A stretch of 25,747 nucleotides of DNA, from the NCBI GenBank assembly GCA_045118335.1, contig JBGUXY010000007.1, positions 1 through 25,747 on the forward strand, read 5' to 3'. Below are positions 14,670-22,940 of this stretch, one piece after another; the stretch's first letter is position 1, and each line of letters begins with the position of its first letter. The translations under genes were made by a program, and so were the position numbers. Below the pieces are notes generated by a model. That model made no database searches, was not told where the DNA came from, and saw only the letters and a list, made by a program, of their open reading frames with translations. This DNA is from W1P20-047 sp045118335 (GTDB lineage Bacteria > Actinomycetota > Coriobacteriia > Coriobacteriales > Eggerthellaceae).

Positions 14670-16250
14670 CTATTCGCCATCTTCCTTCAGCAAGTCGTCG
14701 ATGTTCTCTAACTCGCGCCTGAAGCTCTCTACCACCGATTCTTCGATCTGTGCGTACTCTTTCGAATCGAGCGGTTGGTAGGCGGCCATCTTGTCGAAGA
14801 TGTTGTCGCTGGTAACGGGAACGTACGCATGTTTTCTTATGCTCTGTCCGAACGCCTGCTCCACGGCTTCTCGCGCTGCCATGTATATGTCGTATCGCGA
14901 CATCGATTCCGAATAGCGAACCAGGTCGTCAAAGTTCATATAGCGCATCGAAGGATAGAGCTGGGCAATGTGCTTCCATATAGCTGCACGTTCCTCCTGC
15001 GTGGGAGGTTCGATATCCAGCACTTCGCAGGGATCTAGGAGCTCACGCAGAAAAGGGTCTTCCAAACTGTGCGTCTCGCACGATGCAAGCACGGTGACGT
15101 AGGGATTGCCTATCGAGGACTTGATGAACATCAGGGCTTCACGCGCTCCCCGCGCAAGCTGGTTTGGCTGACCCATCTCCAATCCGTCAGCTGCGCCAGC
15201 CAACGGAAGTGACCACAAATCCACATCTTCGAGCATCAGAGCCATGGGAGCGTTGACGCCGCTTTGCAAGAACTGGAAATGCGCCTTGAAGTCGCTCGTG
15301 GCCATGATGCAAAGGACCGGAACACCATTGGGAGCCTCCTCCATGTACATTCGCACGGTGGGAAGACCCAGTTCACCCACCGTTGCAGCCATGAAGTGCG
15401 TGGCGTCCTCGCGAGCGTTAGAACGAAACACCATCGTCGAGAACGAGGGCAGCGACGAAATGCCATGACGACGATTGAGCATAGCCATAAAGTTCCTGAA
15501 GCGCTCATCGTCGGCAAGACCTATTCCCCTCTCGTACATCATCTGCACGGCGCAATCGTAGCCGATGAGTTCGCTATAGCCCGTGACCATCGATTGCTCG
15601 GGTTTGAGCCGAGCCGCATCGTCATCGGTCTTCGACTCGGTCTTTGCTGGCTTTTCCTGTTTTTCCTGCTTCCTCGGCGCATCGCTTGAGAATCTATGCT
15701 CGGTAATCTTGCCAAATGGCGTTGAAGGAGGCAGTAGCAACGAATGTTGGGAGCCATCGTGCTCGCGCGTCTTTTCATTCGATGCCCCATCGTCACCTTC
15801 GCTCGACACGTTTATCCCGAAATGGGACAGCATCGCATTGCCGAACGCATCACCCGAGAAAAAGCTCGCCATCTCTTGAAGGTCGTCGCGCGACAGGCCG
15901 AAATCCTCCAGCTTGTCCAACATGAGCTCTTGAAGGCTGTGCGCATAGCCCTTGTTCTGCTCTGCCGTGTTATACGGCTCCAGCTTTTCGAACACATGCT
16001 CGGCGAGAGCACGTGCATGGGCTTCGCAAGCAAGCTCCATTGCCCGATGAAGCCCTTCGACAACTTGCTTTTGCGGTCTTGTACCCCCTTCGGCTTCCTT
16101 TTCGTAGGCTGCAAGGAACAGATATGCTGCCAGCAGGCCCTTTCCTTGCGCAGCTGCCTCACGCGCCATTTCCAGATAGTCTTCTGCGGAGCGGTTGGCG
16201 TCGTTGCCGCCGCCAAGCGAACTATTGAAGCTCGAACCAATGCCGAACAT
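14670..16250 (-). CDS. AAA+-like protein with degenerate P-loop, unknown function
   Basis: A 526-residue protein with two halves. Residues 1-150 are largely helical and Ala-rich (EAAAQGKGLLAAYLFLAAYE), possibly repeat-like. A polar linker (about 150-220) follows. The C-terminal half resembles an AAA+ fold: ALMLEDVDLW (337-346) looks like a Walker B strand, VTVLASCE (385-392) like sensor 1, and EPPTQEERAAIW (414-425) like the strand/helix after the arginine-finger region. No GxxxxGK[ST] is present where Walker A should be; SNAREDATHF (277-286) is there instead. It is therefore probably not a normal ATPase. ATG 16250 is preceded by GGGAGGTGG; a longer open frame upstream is rejected. It lies 120 bp before the MutY-like gene and has its own candidate promoter. 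Confidence 0.75.
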   Translation of the reverse strand: MFGIGSSFNSSLGGGNDANRSAEDYLEMAREAAAQGKGLLAAYLFLAAYEKEAEGGTRPQKQVVEGLHRAMELACEAHARALAEHVFEKLEPYNTAEQNKGYAHSLQELMLDKLEDFGLSRDDLQEMASFFSGDAFGNAMLSHFGINVSSEGDDGASNEKTREHDGSQHSLLLPPSTPFGKITEHRFSSDAPRKQEKQEKPAKTESKTDDDAARLKPEQSMVTGYSELIGYDCAVQMMYERGIGLADDERFRNFMAMLNRRHGISSLPSFSTMVFRSNAREDATHFMAATVGELGLPTVRMYMEEAPNGVPVLCIMATSDFKAHFQFLQSGVNAPMALMLEDVDLWSLPLAGAADGLEMGQPNQLARGAREALMFIKSSIGNPYVTVLASCETHSLEDPFLRELLDPCEVLDIEPPTQEERAAIWKHIAQLYPSMRYMNFDDLVRYSESMSRYDIYMAAREAVEQAFGQSIRKHAYVPVTSDNIFDKMAAYQPLDSKEYAQIEESVVESFRRELENIDDLLKEDGE

Positions 16251-16304
16251 GCGCCCACCTCCCTCTCGTATGCGCCAGTAATGTATTGTCGTTTCACCTT
16301 GATG

Positions 16305-16310
16305 ATTGTA
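16305..16310 (-). promoter_or_regulatory. Candidate -10 for the AAA+-like gene
   Basis: TATACAAT on the minus strand, about 55 bases before the ATG, in the 155-bp gap after the HAD gene. The -35 is weak (TGATTT at 17 bp). The gap itself has no other gene. Confidence 0.35.
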
Positions 16311-16405
16311 TATGAGCGGCAACCTGAAATCACACGGCATTTCGCTCGAGGACGGAAATGTCACCCCATCGACACCGTATCGTAGCGAATAACCTGGTGC
16401 GCCCC

Positions 16406-17191
16406 CTACAGATCCAAATCGCCAACCTGGGGTTTCTTCCAATTCAATATCTGCCAGTTGCGCCTTTTCGCCTGCCGCTCCAGGGGATTGTCGGGCGTCA
16501 CAGCACAGGGATGCTTAGCGCGCTCGAGCAGGGGAATGTCTGAATGGTGGTCGCCATATGCATATTCGATCACCCAGTTGCCTCTTCCAAACCGCTCATC
16601 GGCAAAGCGCTTCACTGCGCGGACCTTTTCCATGCCCTCGATTGGCAATCCATCAACGAACCGCGTGTAGTTTCCCATGTTGTCCACTTGCATGGACGTG
16701 GAAATGCCAACATCGAACGGGTGGCTCTTCTGGGCCTGATCGACTATGGCCTGCCACGTAGCCGAAACCACCACGACCAAGATGCCTTCCTCGGACATGC
16801 GGCGCATGCTCTCGTCTGCTTCTGGTCGGTAGCGCTTGGAAACCACGTCTTCGTAGAACTGGGCAAGATAGGCATCAACCTCTTCTTTGGGAATGCCATC
16901 GAACGGCTTGAACACCAGCCATCTCACCCAACTCTCGTTTTGCGGAAGCTGTAGCTTGTAGGCAATGGCCCAAAAACAGATGCGCATGGCAGCCCATGGA
17001 TCGAGTTTGCGCCTGCGGATGAGATATCGGACCAGCATCACCGGCGAATTGCCCGAAATGCAAGTACCGTCGAAATCATAGACGGCCAACTTGTTCGTAT
17101 TGAAGGGATGCCGCTCACCGCTTCCGTAGAGCGCGCATATCGGCACCCCTGATACGTAATACGTCCCGATGTTGTGCTCTGCCTGCGTCAT
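16406..17191 (-). CDS. HAD-IB family phosphatase
   Basis: A 261-residue hydrolase of the phosphoserine-phosphatase-like HAD subfamily. Motif I is DFDGT (39-43; nucleophile Asp39, acid Asp41), motif II is VSAT with Ser143, the conserved Lys is at 189 or 194, and motif IV is GDHHSDIPLL (213-222). The helical cap is inserted between motifs I and II. A hydrophobic patch at about 66-80 might touch the membrane but is not a clear transmembrane span. The substrate is unknown; phosphoserine, glycerol phosphate or other small phosphomonoesters are possible. ATG 17191 has AGGGGAG upstream and starts 46 bases after the ABC exporter gene, so it may be co-transcribed with the exporter pair. Confidence 0.88.
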   Translation of the reverse strand: MTQAEHNIGTYYVSGVPICALYGSGERHPFNTNKLAVYDFDGTCISGNSPVMLVRYLIRRRKLDPWAAMRICFWAIAYKLQLPQNESWVRWLVFKPFDGIPKEEVDAYLAQFYEDVVSKRYRPEADESMRRMSEEGILVVVVSATWQAIVDQAQKSHPFDVGISTSMQVDNMGNYTRFVDGLPIEGMEKVRAVKRFADERFGRGNWVIEYAYGDHHSDIPLLERAKHPCAVTPDNPLERQAKRRNWQILNWKKPQVGDLDL

Positions 17192-17237
17192 CGATGGACT
17201 CCCCTCGATTCTTCGGGGCGCCCGTCTGCTATTCGAG

Positions 17238-19085
17238 CTAAACCCCTTCAAACTGTGAATTATAAAGCCGCGCATAGAATCCGCCAAGCTCGAGTAGCTC
17301 GTCGTGAGTTCCCTGTTCCACGATGTCGCCGTGATCCAAGCACAGTATCAAATCCGCATTCCGGATGGTCGAGAGCCGATGAGCTATGACAAACGACGTG
17401 CGTCCTTCCATGAGGTTGTCCATGGCATCTTGAATGCGCTGCTCTGTTCTCGTGTCGACAGACGAAGTGGCCTCGTCGAGTACGAGCATTTGCCGATTGG
17501 ACAGAATAGCTCGGGCAATGGTGAGCAGTTGCCGTTGTCCCTGGCTGATGTTTGTCGCATCTTCGTTGATCAACATGTCGTAGCCATCTGGCTGTGTGCA
17601 GATGAAATTATGGGCGAAGGCCGCTTTGGCAGCTTCCTCAACCTGCTCATCTGTAGCATCGACGTCGCCATACCGTATGTTTTCGCGAATCGTTCCGCAG
17701 AAAAGCCAGGTGTCTTGCAACACCATGCCCACAAGCGAACGAAGATCGTGTCGGTCGAATTCTCGTATGTCATGACCGTCGATGAGGATGGCGCCATCGT
17801 CGACATCGTAGAACCGCATGAGCAGCTTCACGAGCGTCGTCTTTCCAGCTCCAGTGGGACCAACTATAGCCACGGTCTGACCCGGTTCCACCTTCGCCGA
17901 GAAATCGCTTATGACAGGCTTGTCGGCATCGTAGCCGAATCGAACGTGACGGAACTCGACATCCCCGCGTAGGTCCTGCAAGCTAGCCGTTGCCTGCCAG
18001 TCCTCAACCTCTTCTTCGTCGAGGAACTCGAAGACACGCTCAGCGGCAGCGGCCATAGATTGAAACACGTTGGCGACCTGCATGAGGTGTTGAACGGGTT
18101 GCGTGAAATTTTTCACGTACTGGATGAAGGCTTGGATATCGCCCACCGTGATGGTCCCCGATACGGCAAGCCAGCTTCCGGTAACGGCCACGACCACGTA
18201 GCCGGCATTGGAGACCATGTTCATGGCAGGCATCATGAGACCGCTGATGAACTGCGATTTCCACGCGGATTCGTAGAGACGTTCGTTTGTTTGGTCGAAT
18301 TGCCCCACGACGCGGTCTTCTTGATTGAAGGCCTTCACCACCATATGCCCCGAAAACGTTTCCTCCACCTGTCCGTTGATTGCCCCCAGCGTCGCCTGTT
18401 GTGCCTTGAAGTATTTCTGGCTCTTCTTTACCACGAAAGCGAGCAGTCCTGCAGATACGGGCAAAATGAACAAGGTGATGAGCGTGAGCAGCGGAGAGAT
18501 GGTAAGCATCATCACGACTACACCCACCAACGTCACGCTTGCCGTGATGAGCTGCGTAAACCCTTGCGTGAGGCTTTGCCCGAGGGTGTCCACGTCATTC
18601 GTGATACGCGAGATCACATCCCCCGTCGAATTCCTCTCGAAATAGCCCATGGGCATCCGGTCGATCTTGAGGTCTATCTGACGGCGCATCTCGTAGCAGG
18701 TGTTCTGCGCAATCGAGCTCATCACCCATTGTTGCAGAAGCGAACACAGCGACGAAACCATGTATATGGCCAACGTGATGATCAATATGGTCCGAATGGC
18801 TCCATAGTCGATACCGCCAGTTCCTTTGACCTTTGCCATCACGCCTTCGAAAAGCTCGGTTGTGGCAAGAGAGAGCACCTTGGGGCCGATGATGCTGAAC
18901 ACGGTTGACGCCATTGCAAACACGACCACGGCAGCGAGCGCGACCTTGTACCTCCCCATGAAGACAAGCAAGCGCTTCAACGTTGCACCAAGGTCCTTTG
19001 GCTTTTCGCCGGCCATCATTGCTCCAGGGCCGTGCATCGGGCGATGCCGTGGGACGCTGGCGCGCGCCTCTACGTTCCCGCTCAT
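17238..19085 (-). CDS. ABC exporter half-transporter, consensus ATPase subunit
   Basis: A 615-residue multidrug-type exporter subunit with one membrane domain (about 45-330, six segments) and one nucleotide-binding domain. The NBD has Walker A GPTGAGKTT (409-417), signature ISQGQ (513-517; one Gly of LSGGQ replaced by Gln), Walker B LVLDEATSSVD with catalytic Glu538, and the switch His569 in AHRLST. The catalytic residues are intact while the signature is altered. This is the pattern of the TM288-like partner in heterodimeric exporters. Its ATG overlaps the TGA of the upstream gene (ATGA), so the two subunits are made together. The substrate is unknown; drugs, lipids or peptides are possible. 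Confidence 0.93.
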   Translation of the reverse strand: MSGNVEARASVPRHRPMHGPGAMMAGEKPKDLGATLKRLLVFMGRYKVALAAVVVFAMASTVFSIIGPKVLSLATTELFEGVMAKVKGTGGIDYGAIRTILIITLAIYMVSSLCSLLQQWVMSSIAQNTCYEMRRQIDLKIDRMPMGYFERNSTGDVISRITNDVDTLGQSLTQGFTQLITASVTLVGVVVMMLTISPLLTLITLFILPVSAGLLAFVVKKSQKYFKAQQATLGAINGQVEETFSGHMVVKAFNQEDRVVGQFDQTNERLYESAWKSQFISGLMMPAMNMVSNAGYVVVAVTGSWLAVSGTITVGDIQAFIQYVKNFTQPVQHLMQVANVFQSMAAAAERVFEFLDEEEVEDWQATASLQDLRGDVEFRHVRFGYDADKPVISDFSAKVEPGQTVAIVGPTGAGKTTLVKLLMRFYDVDDGAILIDGHDIREFDRHDLRSLVGMVLQDTWLFCGTIRENIRYGDVDATDEQVEEAAKAAFAHNFICTQPDGYDMLINEDATNISQGQRQLLTIARAILSNRQMLVLDEATSSVDTRTEQRIQDAMDNLMEGRTSFVIAHRLSTIRNADLILCLDHGDIVEQGTHDELLELGGFYARLYNSQFEGV

Positions 19086-21160
19086 GCCGCATCACCGCCT
19101 TCCAGCTCGGCTACCGAAAGCTGTGAAGTGGCTATCTCGAAGTATTCAGGGCACGAAACCATGAGCTCATCATGGGTGCCTTGCCCAACCACACGTCCCT
19201 CGTCAAGCACGATGATGTTATCGGCCGAGCGTATGGTGGCTATGCGCTGCGCAACGATTATGACCGTCGAATCGCCTGTGAATTGGCGCAAGGCGCTTCG
19301 CAATGCCGAATCGGTTGCATAGTCGAGCGCGCTGAAGCTGTCGTCGAAGAGCAGAACTCGGGCTTTAGCTGCCAAGGCACGGGCAATGGCCAATCGCTGA
19401 CGCTGGCCACCCGAAACATCTGTTCCACCTTGTGATACGGGGGCATCGAAACCCCCCTCCCTGGCTTCGACGAAATCGAGGGCCTGCGCAACGCGTGCCG
19501 CTTCCCAAATACTCTCTTTATCCATGCCCGGTTTCGAATACCCGATATTCGAGCCGATGGTACCCGAGAACAGGAATGCCTTCTGCGGTACGTATCCCAT
19601 GGTCTGACGCAGGGCAACTTGCGTGATATCGCGTACGTCAATGCCATCGACGAGCACCCGTCCTTCTGTCACGTCATAGGCACGAACGAGCAATCGTAGC
19701 ACCGTGGACTTTCCCGAACCCGTCGCCCCGATGATGGCAGTGGTCTTGCCTGGCAGAGCCGTGAAGCTCACATGTGAGAGAACCGGCTTCGCCGATCCCT
19801 CGTAGGCAAAGCTCACATCATCGAATTCTATCCTAGCACCCCCACTTGCGGCGAGAGTGCCGTCGAGCGGTTCATCGGGATCGACGATTAAAGGTTCCGT
19901 CGCCAGCACTTCGTCGATGCGCGATGCCGCGACTTCGGCACGTGGCAACAGGATGGCAATCATCGAGAGCATTAGAAACCCTGCAATGATTACCATCGAG
20001 TAGGTGATGAAGGCTATCATGTCTCCCGTCTGGATGCTGCCAACATCAATATATCCTGTCCCCACCCATACGATGAGCGCCGAAACGCCGTTCATGACGA
20101 GCATCATGGAAGGCTGCATGAACGCCATGACCCGATTGGTGAACAGCTGCGTGTCGCGCAGATTGCGATTCGCCACATCGAAGCGCGATTCTTCGAATTG
20201 TTGCCTATTGAACGCCCTGATGACGGGTAAGCCCGTTATCAGCTCGCGCGCAACTAGGTTCACGCGGTCGATGAGCGTTTGCATGATCTTGAACTTCGGC
20301 ATGGCAACCCTCATCAGAACTGCAACCAAGCACAAGACCACGATTACCGCAAGGGCTATGATCCAAGACATGGAAACGTTCGTGCGAACAACCATGATGA
20401 TGCCCCCCAGGGCAAGAATTGGCGCAAACAGCACCATGCGCATGAAGATGATGCAAACCATCTGAATGAGCTGTATGTCGTTTGTGCCCCTTGTAATGAG
20501 CGATGCAGCAGAAAACCTGTTGATCTCGGCATCCGAGAAAGCCACGACGCGGCGGAACAGCTTCCCGCGCAACTCTCGACCGATTCTTGCACCGGTTCGG
20601 CTTGCCACGAAAGAAACGGCTGCCGTCGCGATGGCTCCCACCAGCGTAACGCCCAGCATTCTCATGCCCACTGCAATCAGATACGAGAACTGCACCGATC
20701 GCGTATCGATGCCACACGCCTCGTTTTCAGCATGAACGGCGAGTATGGCTTGCTGCCGGATGAGGGCATCGCTCACCGTTTCGTCTGTCTCCTGAACCTG
20801 AGATTCTGTACTATAACCACGCGAGATTGCAGCAAGTGGCTCAACGAGCAGGGAATCGAGCTCTTGCCTCTTTGATTCGCCTTTATCGTTGAGAGAATAT
20901 GTCCCCTCTTGGATTAAGTCGTATGATGATTCGACTATCTGTCGAGCTTGTGGATCGAGCATGCCGAGAACTGTTTCGAGCGTTTCCTCTCGCATGCGTT
21001 CGGGCACGGCATCTTGCACGCCAGCTTGCTGTATTCCCACGTCCACGATATCCGCCGTGAAGGCGGGCAAAGCCAAGTCGCATATCGCTTGCAACATGAG
21101 CAGGACAAACACAAGGGCAACCGCCCCCGCATGTCCTCTCAGGTATTTCAATATGCGCAT
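19082..21160 (-). CDS. ABC exporter half-transporter, degenerate-site subunit
   Basis: A 692-residue partner of the downstream exporter gene. The membrane domain has an insertion of about 115 residues between the first two membrane segments (about 42-157). The NBD has Walker A GATGSGKST (478-486) and a canonical signature VSGGQ (582-586). The catalytic Glu after Walker B is Asp (LLFDDS, Asp607), and the switch His is Gln (VAQRI, Gln638). These substitutions match the degenerate-site subunit of heterodimers such as TM287/288. ATG 21160 is preceded by GAAAGG and matches the family start (MRILKYL); the longer open frame to 21337 crosses the divergent control region and is rejected. It is the first gene of the exporter operon. 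Confidence 0.92.
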   Translation of the reverse strand: MRILKYLRGHAGAVALVFVLLMLQAICDLALPAFTADIVDVGIQQAGVQDAVPERMREETLETVLGMLDPQARQIVESSYDLIQEGTYSLNDKGESKRQELDSLLVEPLAAISRGYSTESQVQETDETVSDALIRQQAILAVHAENEACGIDTRSVQFSYLIAVGMRMLGVTLVGAIATAAVSFVASRTGARIGRELRGKLFRRVVAFSDAEINRFSAASLITRGTNDIQLIQMVCIIFMRMVLFAPILALGGIIMVVRTNVSMSWIIALAVIVVLCLVAVLMRVAMPKFKIMQTLIDRVNLVARELITGLPVIRAFNRQQFEESRFDVANRNLRDTQLFTNRVMAFMQPSMMLVMNGVSALIVWVGTGYIDVGSIQTGDMIAFITYSMVIIAGFLMLSMIAILLPRAEVAASRIDEVLATEPLIVDPDEPLDGTLAASGGARIEFDDVSFAYEGSAKPVLSHVSFTALPGKTTAIIGATGSGKSTVLRLLVRAYDVTEGRVLVDGIDVRDITQVALRQTMGYVPQKAFLFSGTIGSNIGYSKPGMDKESIWEAARVAQALDFVEAREGGFDAPVSQGGTDVSGGQRQRLAIARALAAKARVLLFDDSFSALDYATDSALRSALRQFTGDSTVIIVAQRIATIRSADNIIVLDEGRVVGQGTHDELMVSCPEYFEIATSQLSVAELEGGDAA

Positions 21161-21234
21161 GTGGCAAACCTTTCGATAAAGCAAGCCCCTTAACGGTGCA
21201 TCAGGGATAACACGATGTAAAACTATAGTAGAGA

Positions 21235-21266
21235 AACCATGTGAACACATGTTTCGATACGTATCG
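21235..21266. promoter_or_regulatory. Two adjacent dyads, candidate operator
   Basis: AAcCATGTG-AA-CACATGtTT (21235-21254) is followed immediately by the perfect 12-bp palindrome CGATACGTATCG (21255-21266). Both lie in the 215-bp divergent region between the ABC exporter operon and the TatD-family gene, 75-106 bp upstream of the exporter ATG. A TATAGT -10 candidate for the exporter lies at 21222-21227 (minus). Exporter operons are often controlled by a dyad-binding repressor, but no regulator gene is nearby. Confidence 0.42.
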
Positions 21267-21341
21267 TTTGCAAGATGTATCCATAAAGCACAATCGCAAA
21301 ACGACGACAATCGGGCGGCGTGCTGCAATGACACCAACCGC

Positions 21342-21347
21342 TATAAT
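21342..21347 (+). promoter_or_regulatory. Candidate -10 for the TatD-family gene
   Basis: A consensus TATAAT. No good -35 lies at the right distance. Transcription would start near 21354, which excludes the longer open frame beginning at 21241 and supports GTG 21376 as the start. Confidence 0.5.
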
Positions 21348-21375
21348 GGCGGATGAAGCCAAGAGGAGATGGAAC

Positions 21376-22149
21376 GTGTCGATATCTAGCAACAATTCCG
21401 CTACATCGTCGTTAACGGACATGCACTGCCATCTTGATTTTGCCCCCGGTGCTTTGCAAATAGCACGGGAGGCGGATTGGCAGATGCTCACCATGACCGC
21501 GGATCCACGCGACTACCAGAAAACGTGCAGGTCTTTCGTTGACTTTGATGGCATCAGAGTCGCTGCAGGCCTTCACCCATGGTGGATTGCAGATGGAACC
21601 TGCAGCATGGAAGAAGTCGATTTCCTCTGTCGGCTAGCTACTCATACTCGCTTCATCGGGGAAATCGGGCTCGACTTCTCCAAGCGCCACCATGGCAGCG
21701 AAAACGCCCAGCTAGCTGCCTTCGAACGCATCGTGGGCACTTGCGCACGGGAAGGAGGCAAGGTCCTTTCCATCCATGCGCTGCACAGCGCCGATGCAAT
21801 ACTCGACATCCTCGAAAGACATGCGGTTATGGAAAGCTGCACCTGCATCATGCATTGGTTTTCCGGTTCAGCTCCACAACTCGCACGCGCCATTCGCATG
21901 GGTTGCATGTTCTCTTTGAATAACCGCATGATGACAACGGGAAGGGGACGTGAATACGCAAAAGCGATTCCGGAAAAGCGCATCCTCTTGGAAACCGATC
22001 TTCCTTCGCACAAGGGAGATACATGCCCGACACATTCGATGGCAGAAGCGCTCCAGCAAGCACTTTTCGCAATCGAGCAGGTGCGTAATTGCCCTTTGCA
22101 CGACATAATTGCCGACAATGCCCATCGCGTGCTATCCGAGAAGCCTTAA
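21376..22149 (+). CDS. TatD-family metal-dependent hydrolase
   Basis: A 257-residue TIM-barrel hydrolase of the TatD DNase group. Metal ligands are visible: DMHCHLD (15-21; H17, H19), GLHPWW, GEIGLDFS with the metal-bridging Glu, LSIHALHS, MHWFSGS, and ETDLP near the C-terminus. The region after ETDLP is shorter and lacks the usual RxxPNxP segment, so the activity may differ from TatD proper. The start is set at GTG 21376 because GAGGAG (21363-21368) lies at correct spacing and a TATAAT lies just upstream. Earlier in-frame ATGs (such as 21346) overlap that promoter. It is divergent from the exporter operon and followed by mscL. Confidence 0.85.
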   Translation: MSISSNNSATSSLTDMHCHLDFAPGALQIAREADWQMLTMTADPRDYQKTCRSFVDFDGIRVAAGLHPWWIADGTCSMEEVDFLCRLATHTRFIGEIGLDFSKRHHGSENAQLAAFERIVGTCAREGGKVLSIHALHSADAILDILERHAVMESCTCIMHWFSGSAPQLARAIRMGCMFSLNNRMMTTGRGREYAKAIPEKRILLETDLPSHKGDTCPTHSMAEALQQALFAIEQVRNCPLHDIIADNAHRVLSEKP

Positions 22150-22173
22150 TCAAGACCAATTTTGGAATATTAG

Positions 22174-22203
22174 TTCGCAAAACAACAACAAGTTCGCTAG
22201 AAT
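22174..22203 (+). promoter_or_regulatory. Candidate promoter for mscL
   Basis: TTCGCA (22174-22179), an 18-bp spacer and TAGAAT (22198-22203). It lies 25 bp after the TatD-family stop and would give a leader of about 110 bases that contains the long stem at 22232-22279. Confidence 0.42.
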
Positions 22204-22231
22204 GGGGCCTGGTAAGCGGCCTAGTGAAAAG

Positions 22232-22279
22232 CGTCCTTGTCACATTCTGCAACGCAGCCAAGCGTTAAGAATGAGGACG
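22232..22279 (+). ncRNA. Long three-segment stem in the mscL leader
   Basis: Three nested complementary pairs: CGTCC/GGACG (22232-22236/22275-22279), CATTCT/AGAATG (22243-22248/22268-22273) and AACGC/GCGTT (22251-22255/22262-22266), 16 base pairs in all. They are separated by small internal bulges and have a 6-nt apical loop. TCTTTCCCT follows. It may be a leader structure controlling mscL, or a terminator for the upstream hydrolase gene. I recognise no known riboswitch class. Confidence 0.45.
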
Positions 22280-22321
22280 TCTTTCCCTAGACCATACAAA
22301 CGCAGACCAAAAGGAGGAAGT

Positions 22322-22750
22322 ATGGCAGAAGAGAAGAAAGGCCTGATTCAAGAATTCAAGGAGTTCATCGATCAGGGCAACGCAATGGACATGGCCGTCG
22401 GTGTCGTGATCGGCGGTGCATTCACGGCTATCGTCACTGCACTCACCGACGATATCATCAACCCACTCATCACGCTGTGCACTGGTGGACATGTAGGCGA
22501 AGACGGCGTTGCCGTCCCGCTGATGATCGCCGGCATGAACATCGGCAATTTCATTTCCGCAATCATCAACTTCTTGATCATTGCACTCGTCGTGTTCCTG
22601 CTCATCAAGAGCATCAACACGATGAAGGAAAAGGCCGCCGCACTCGCCAAGAAGAAGGAAGAGGAAGCCGCCGAGGAAGAAGCTGCCGAGGAGCCTTCCG
22701 AGGAAGTCGTTCTGCTCCGCGAAATCCGCGATGCACTCGCAAAGCAGTAG
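22322..22750 (+). CDS. mscL: Large-conductance mechanosensitive channel MscL
   Basis: Homopentameric membrane channel that opens under membrane tension to release solutes after osmotic downshock. The 142 residues show the typical N-terminus (FKEFIDQGNAMDMAVGVVIG, about 12-31), the first pore helix ending in NPLI, a periplasmic loop, and the second helix (about 76-100). A charged C-terminal helical bundle (KKKEEEAAEEEAAEE) follows and ends in LLREIRDALAKQ. The length fits the family; the acidic C-terminal insertion is slightly long. ATG 22322 is preceded by AAAGGAGG. A frame open further upstream crosses the promoter and leader stem and is rejected. It is probably a single-gene unit, ending at a strong terminator. 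Confidence 0.96.
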   Translation: MAEEKKGLIQEFKEFIDQGNAMDMAVGVVIGGAFTAIVTALTDDIINPLITLCTGGHVGEDGVAVPLMIAGMNIGNFISAIINFLIIALVVFLLIKSINTMKEKAAALAKKKEEEAAEEEAAEEPSEEVVLLREIRDALAKQ

Positions 22751-22780
22751 CAGAACCGTTTCGCTCATATCGCAAGAAAC

Positions 22781-22806
22781 AGAGGAGCCCCTATCGGGGC
22801 TCCTCT
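22781..22806 (+). terminator. Intrinsic terminator after mscL
   Basis: Stem AGAGGAGCCCC/GGGGCTCCTCT (11 bp, loop TATC) 30 bases after the mscL stop, followed by a short TT. The remaining bases to 22940 hold no clear gene. Confidence 0.8.
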
Positions 22807-22940
22807 TTAGGCTGCAGGCATGCTGACGGTATCGTCAATGCATAATCCAAGGCCACGTTACACTTCTAGCCAAAGAAGCTTACCAGTATTCCCTTGCCTT
22901 CACATCTACCCTTCGCATTCGGTTCCTGTACACTATCCGC

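Noticed and set aside
21241..21375. N-terminal extension of the TatD-family protein
   Set aside because: It would overlap the operator-like dyads and the TATAAT; GTG 21376 has a proper SD.
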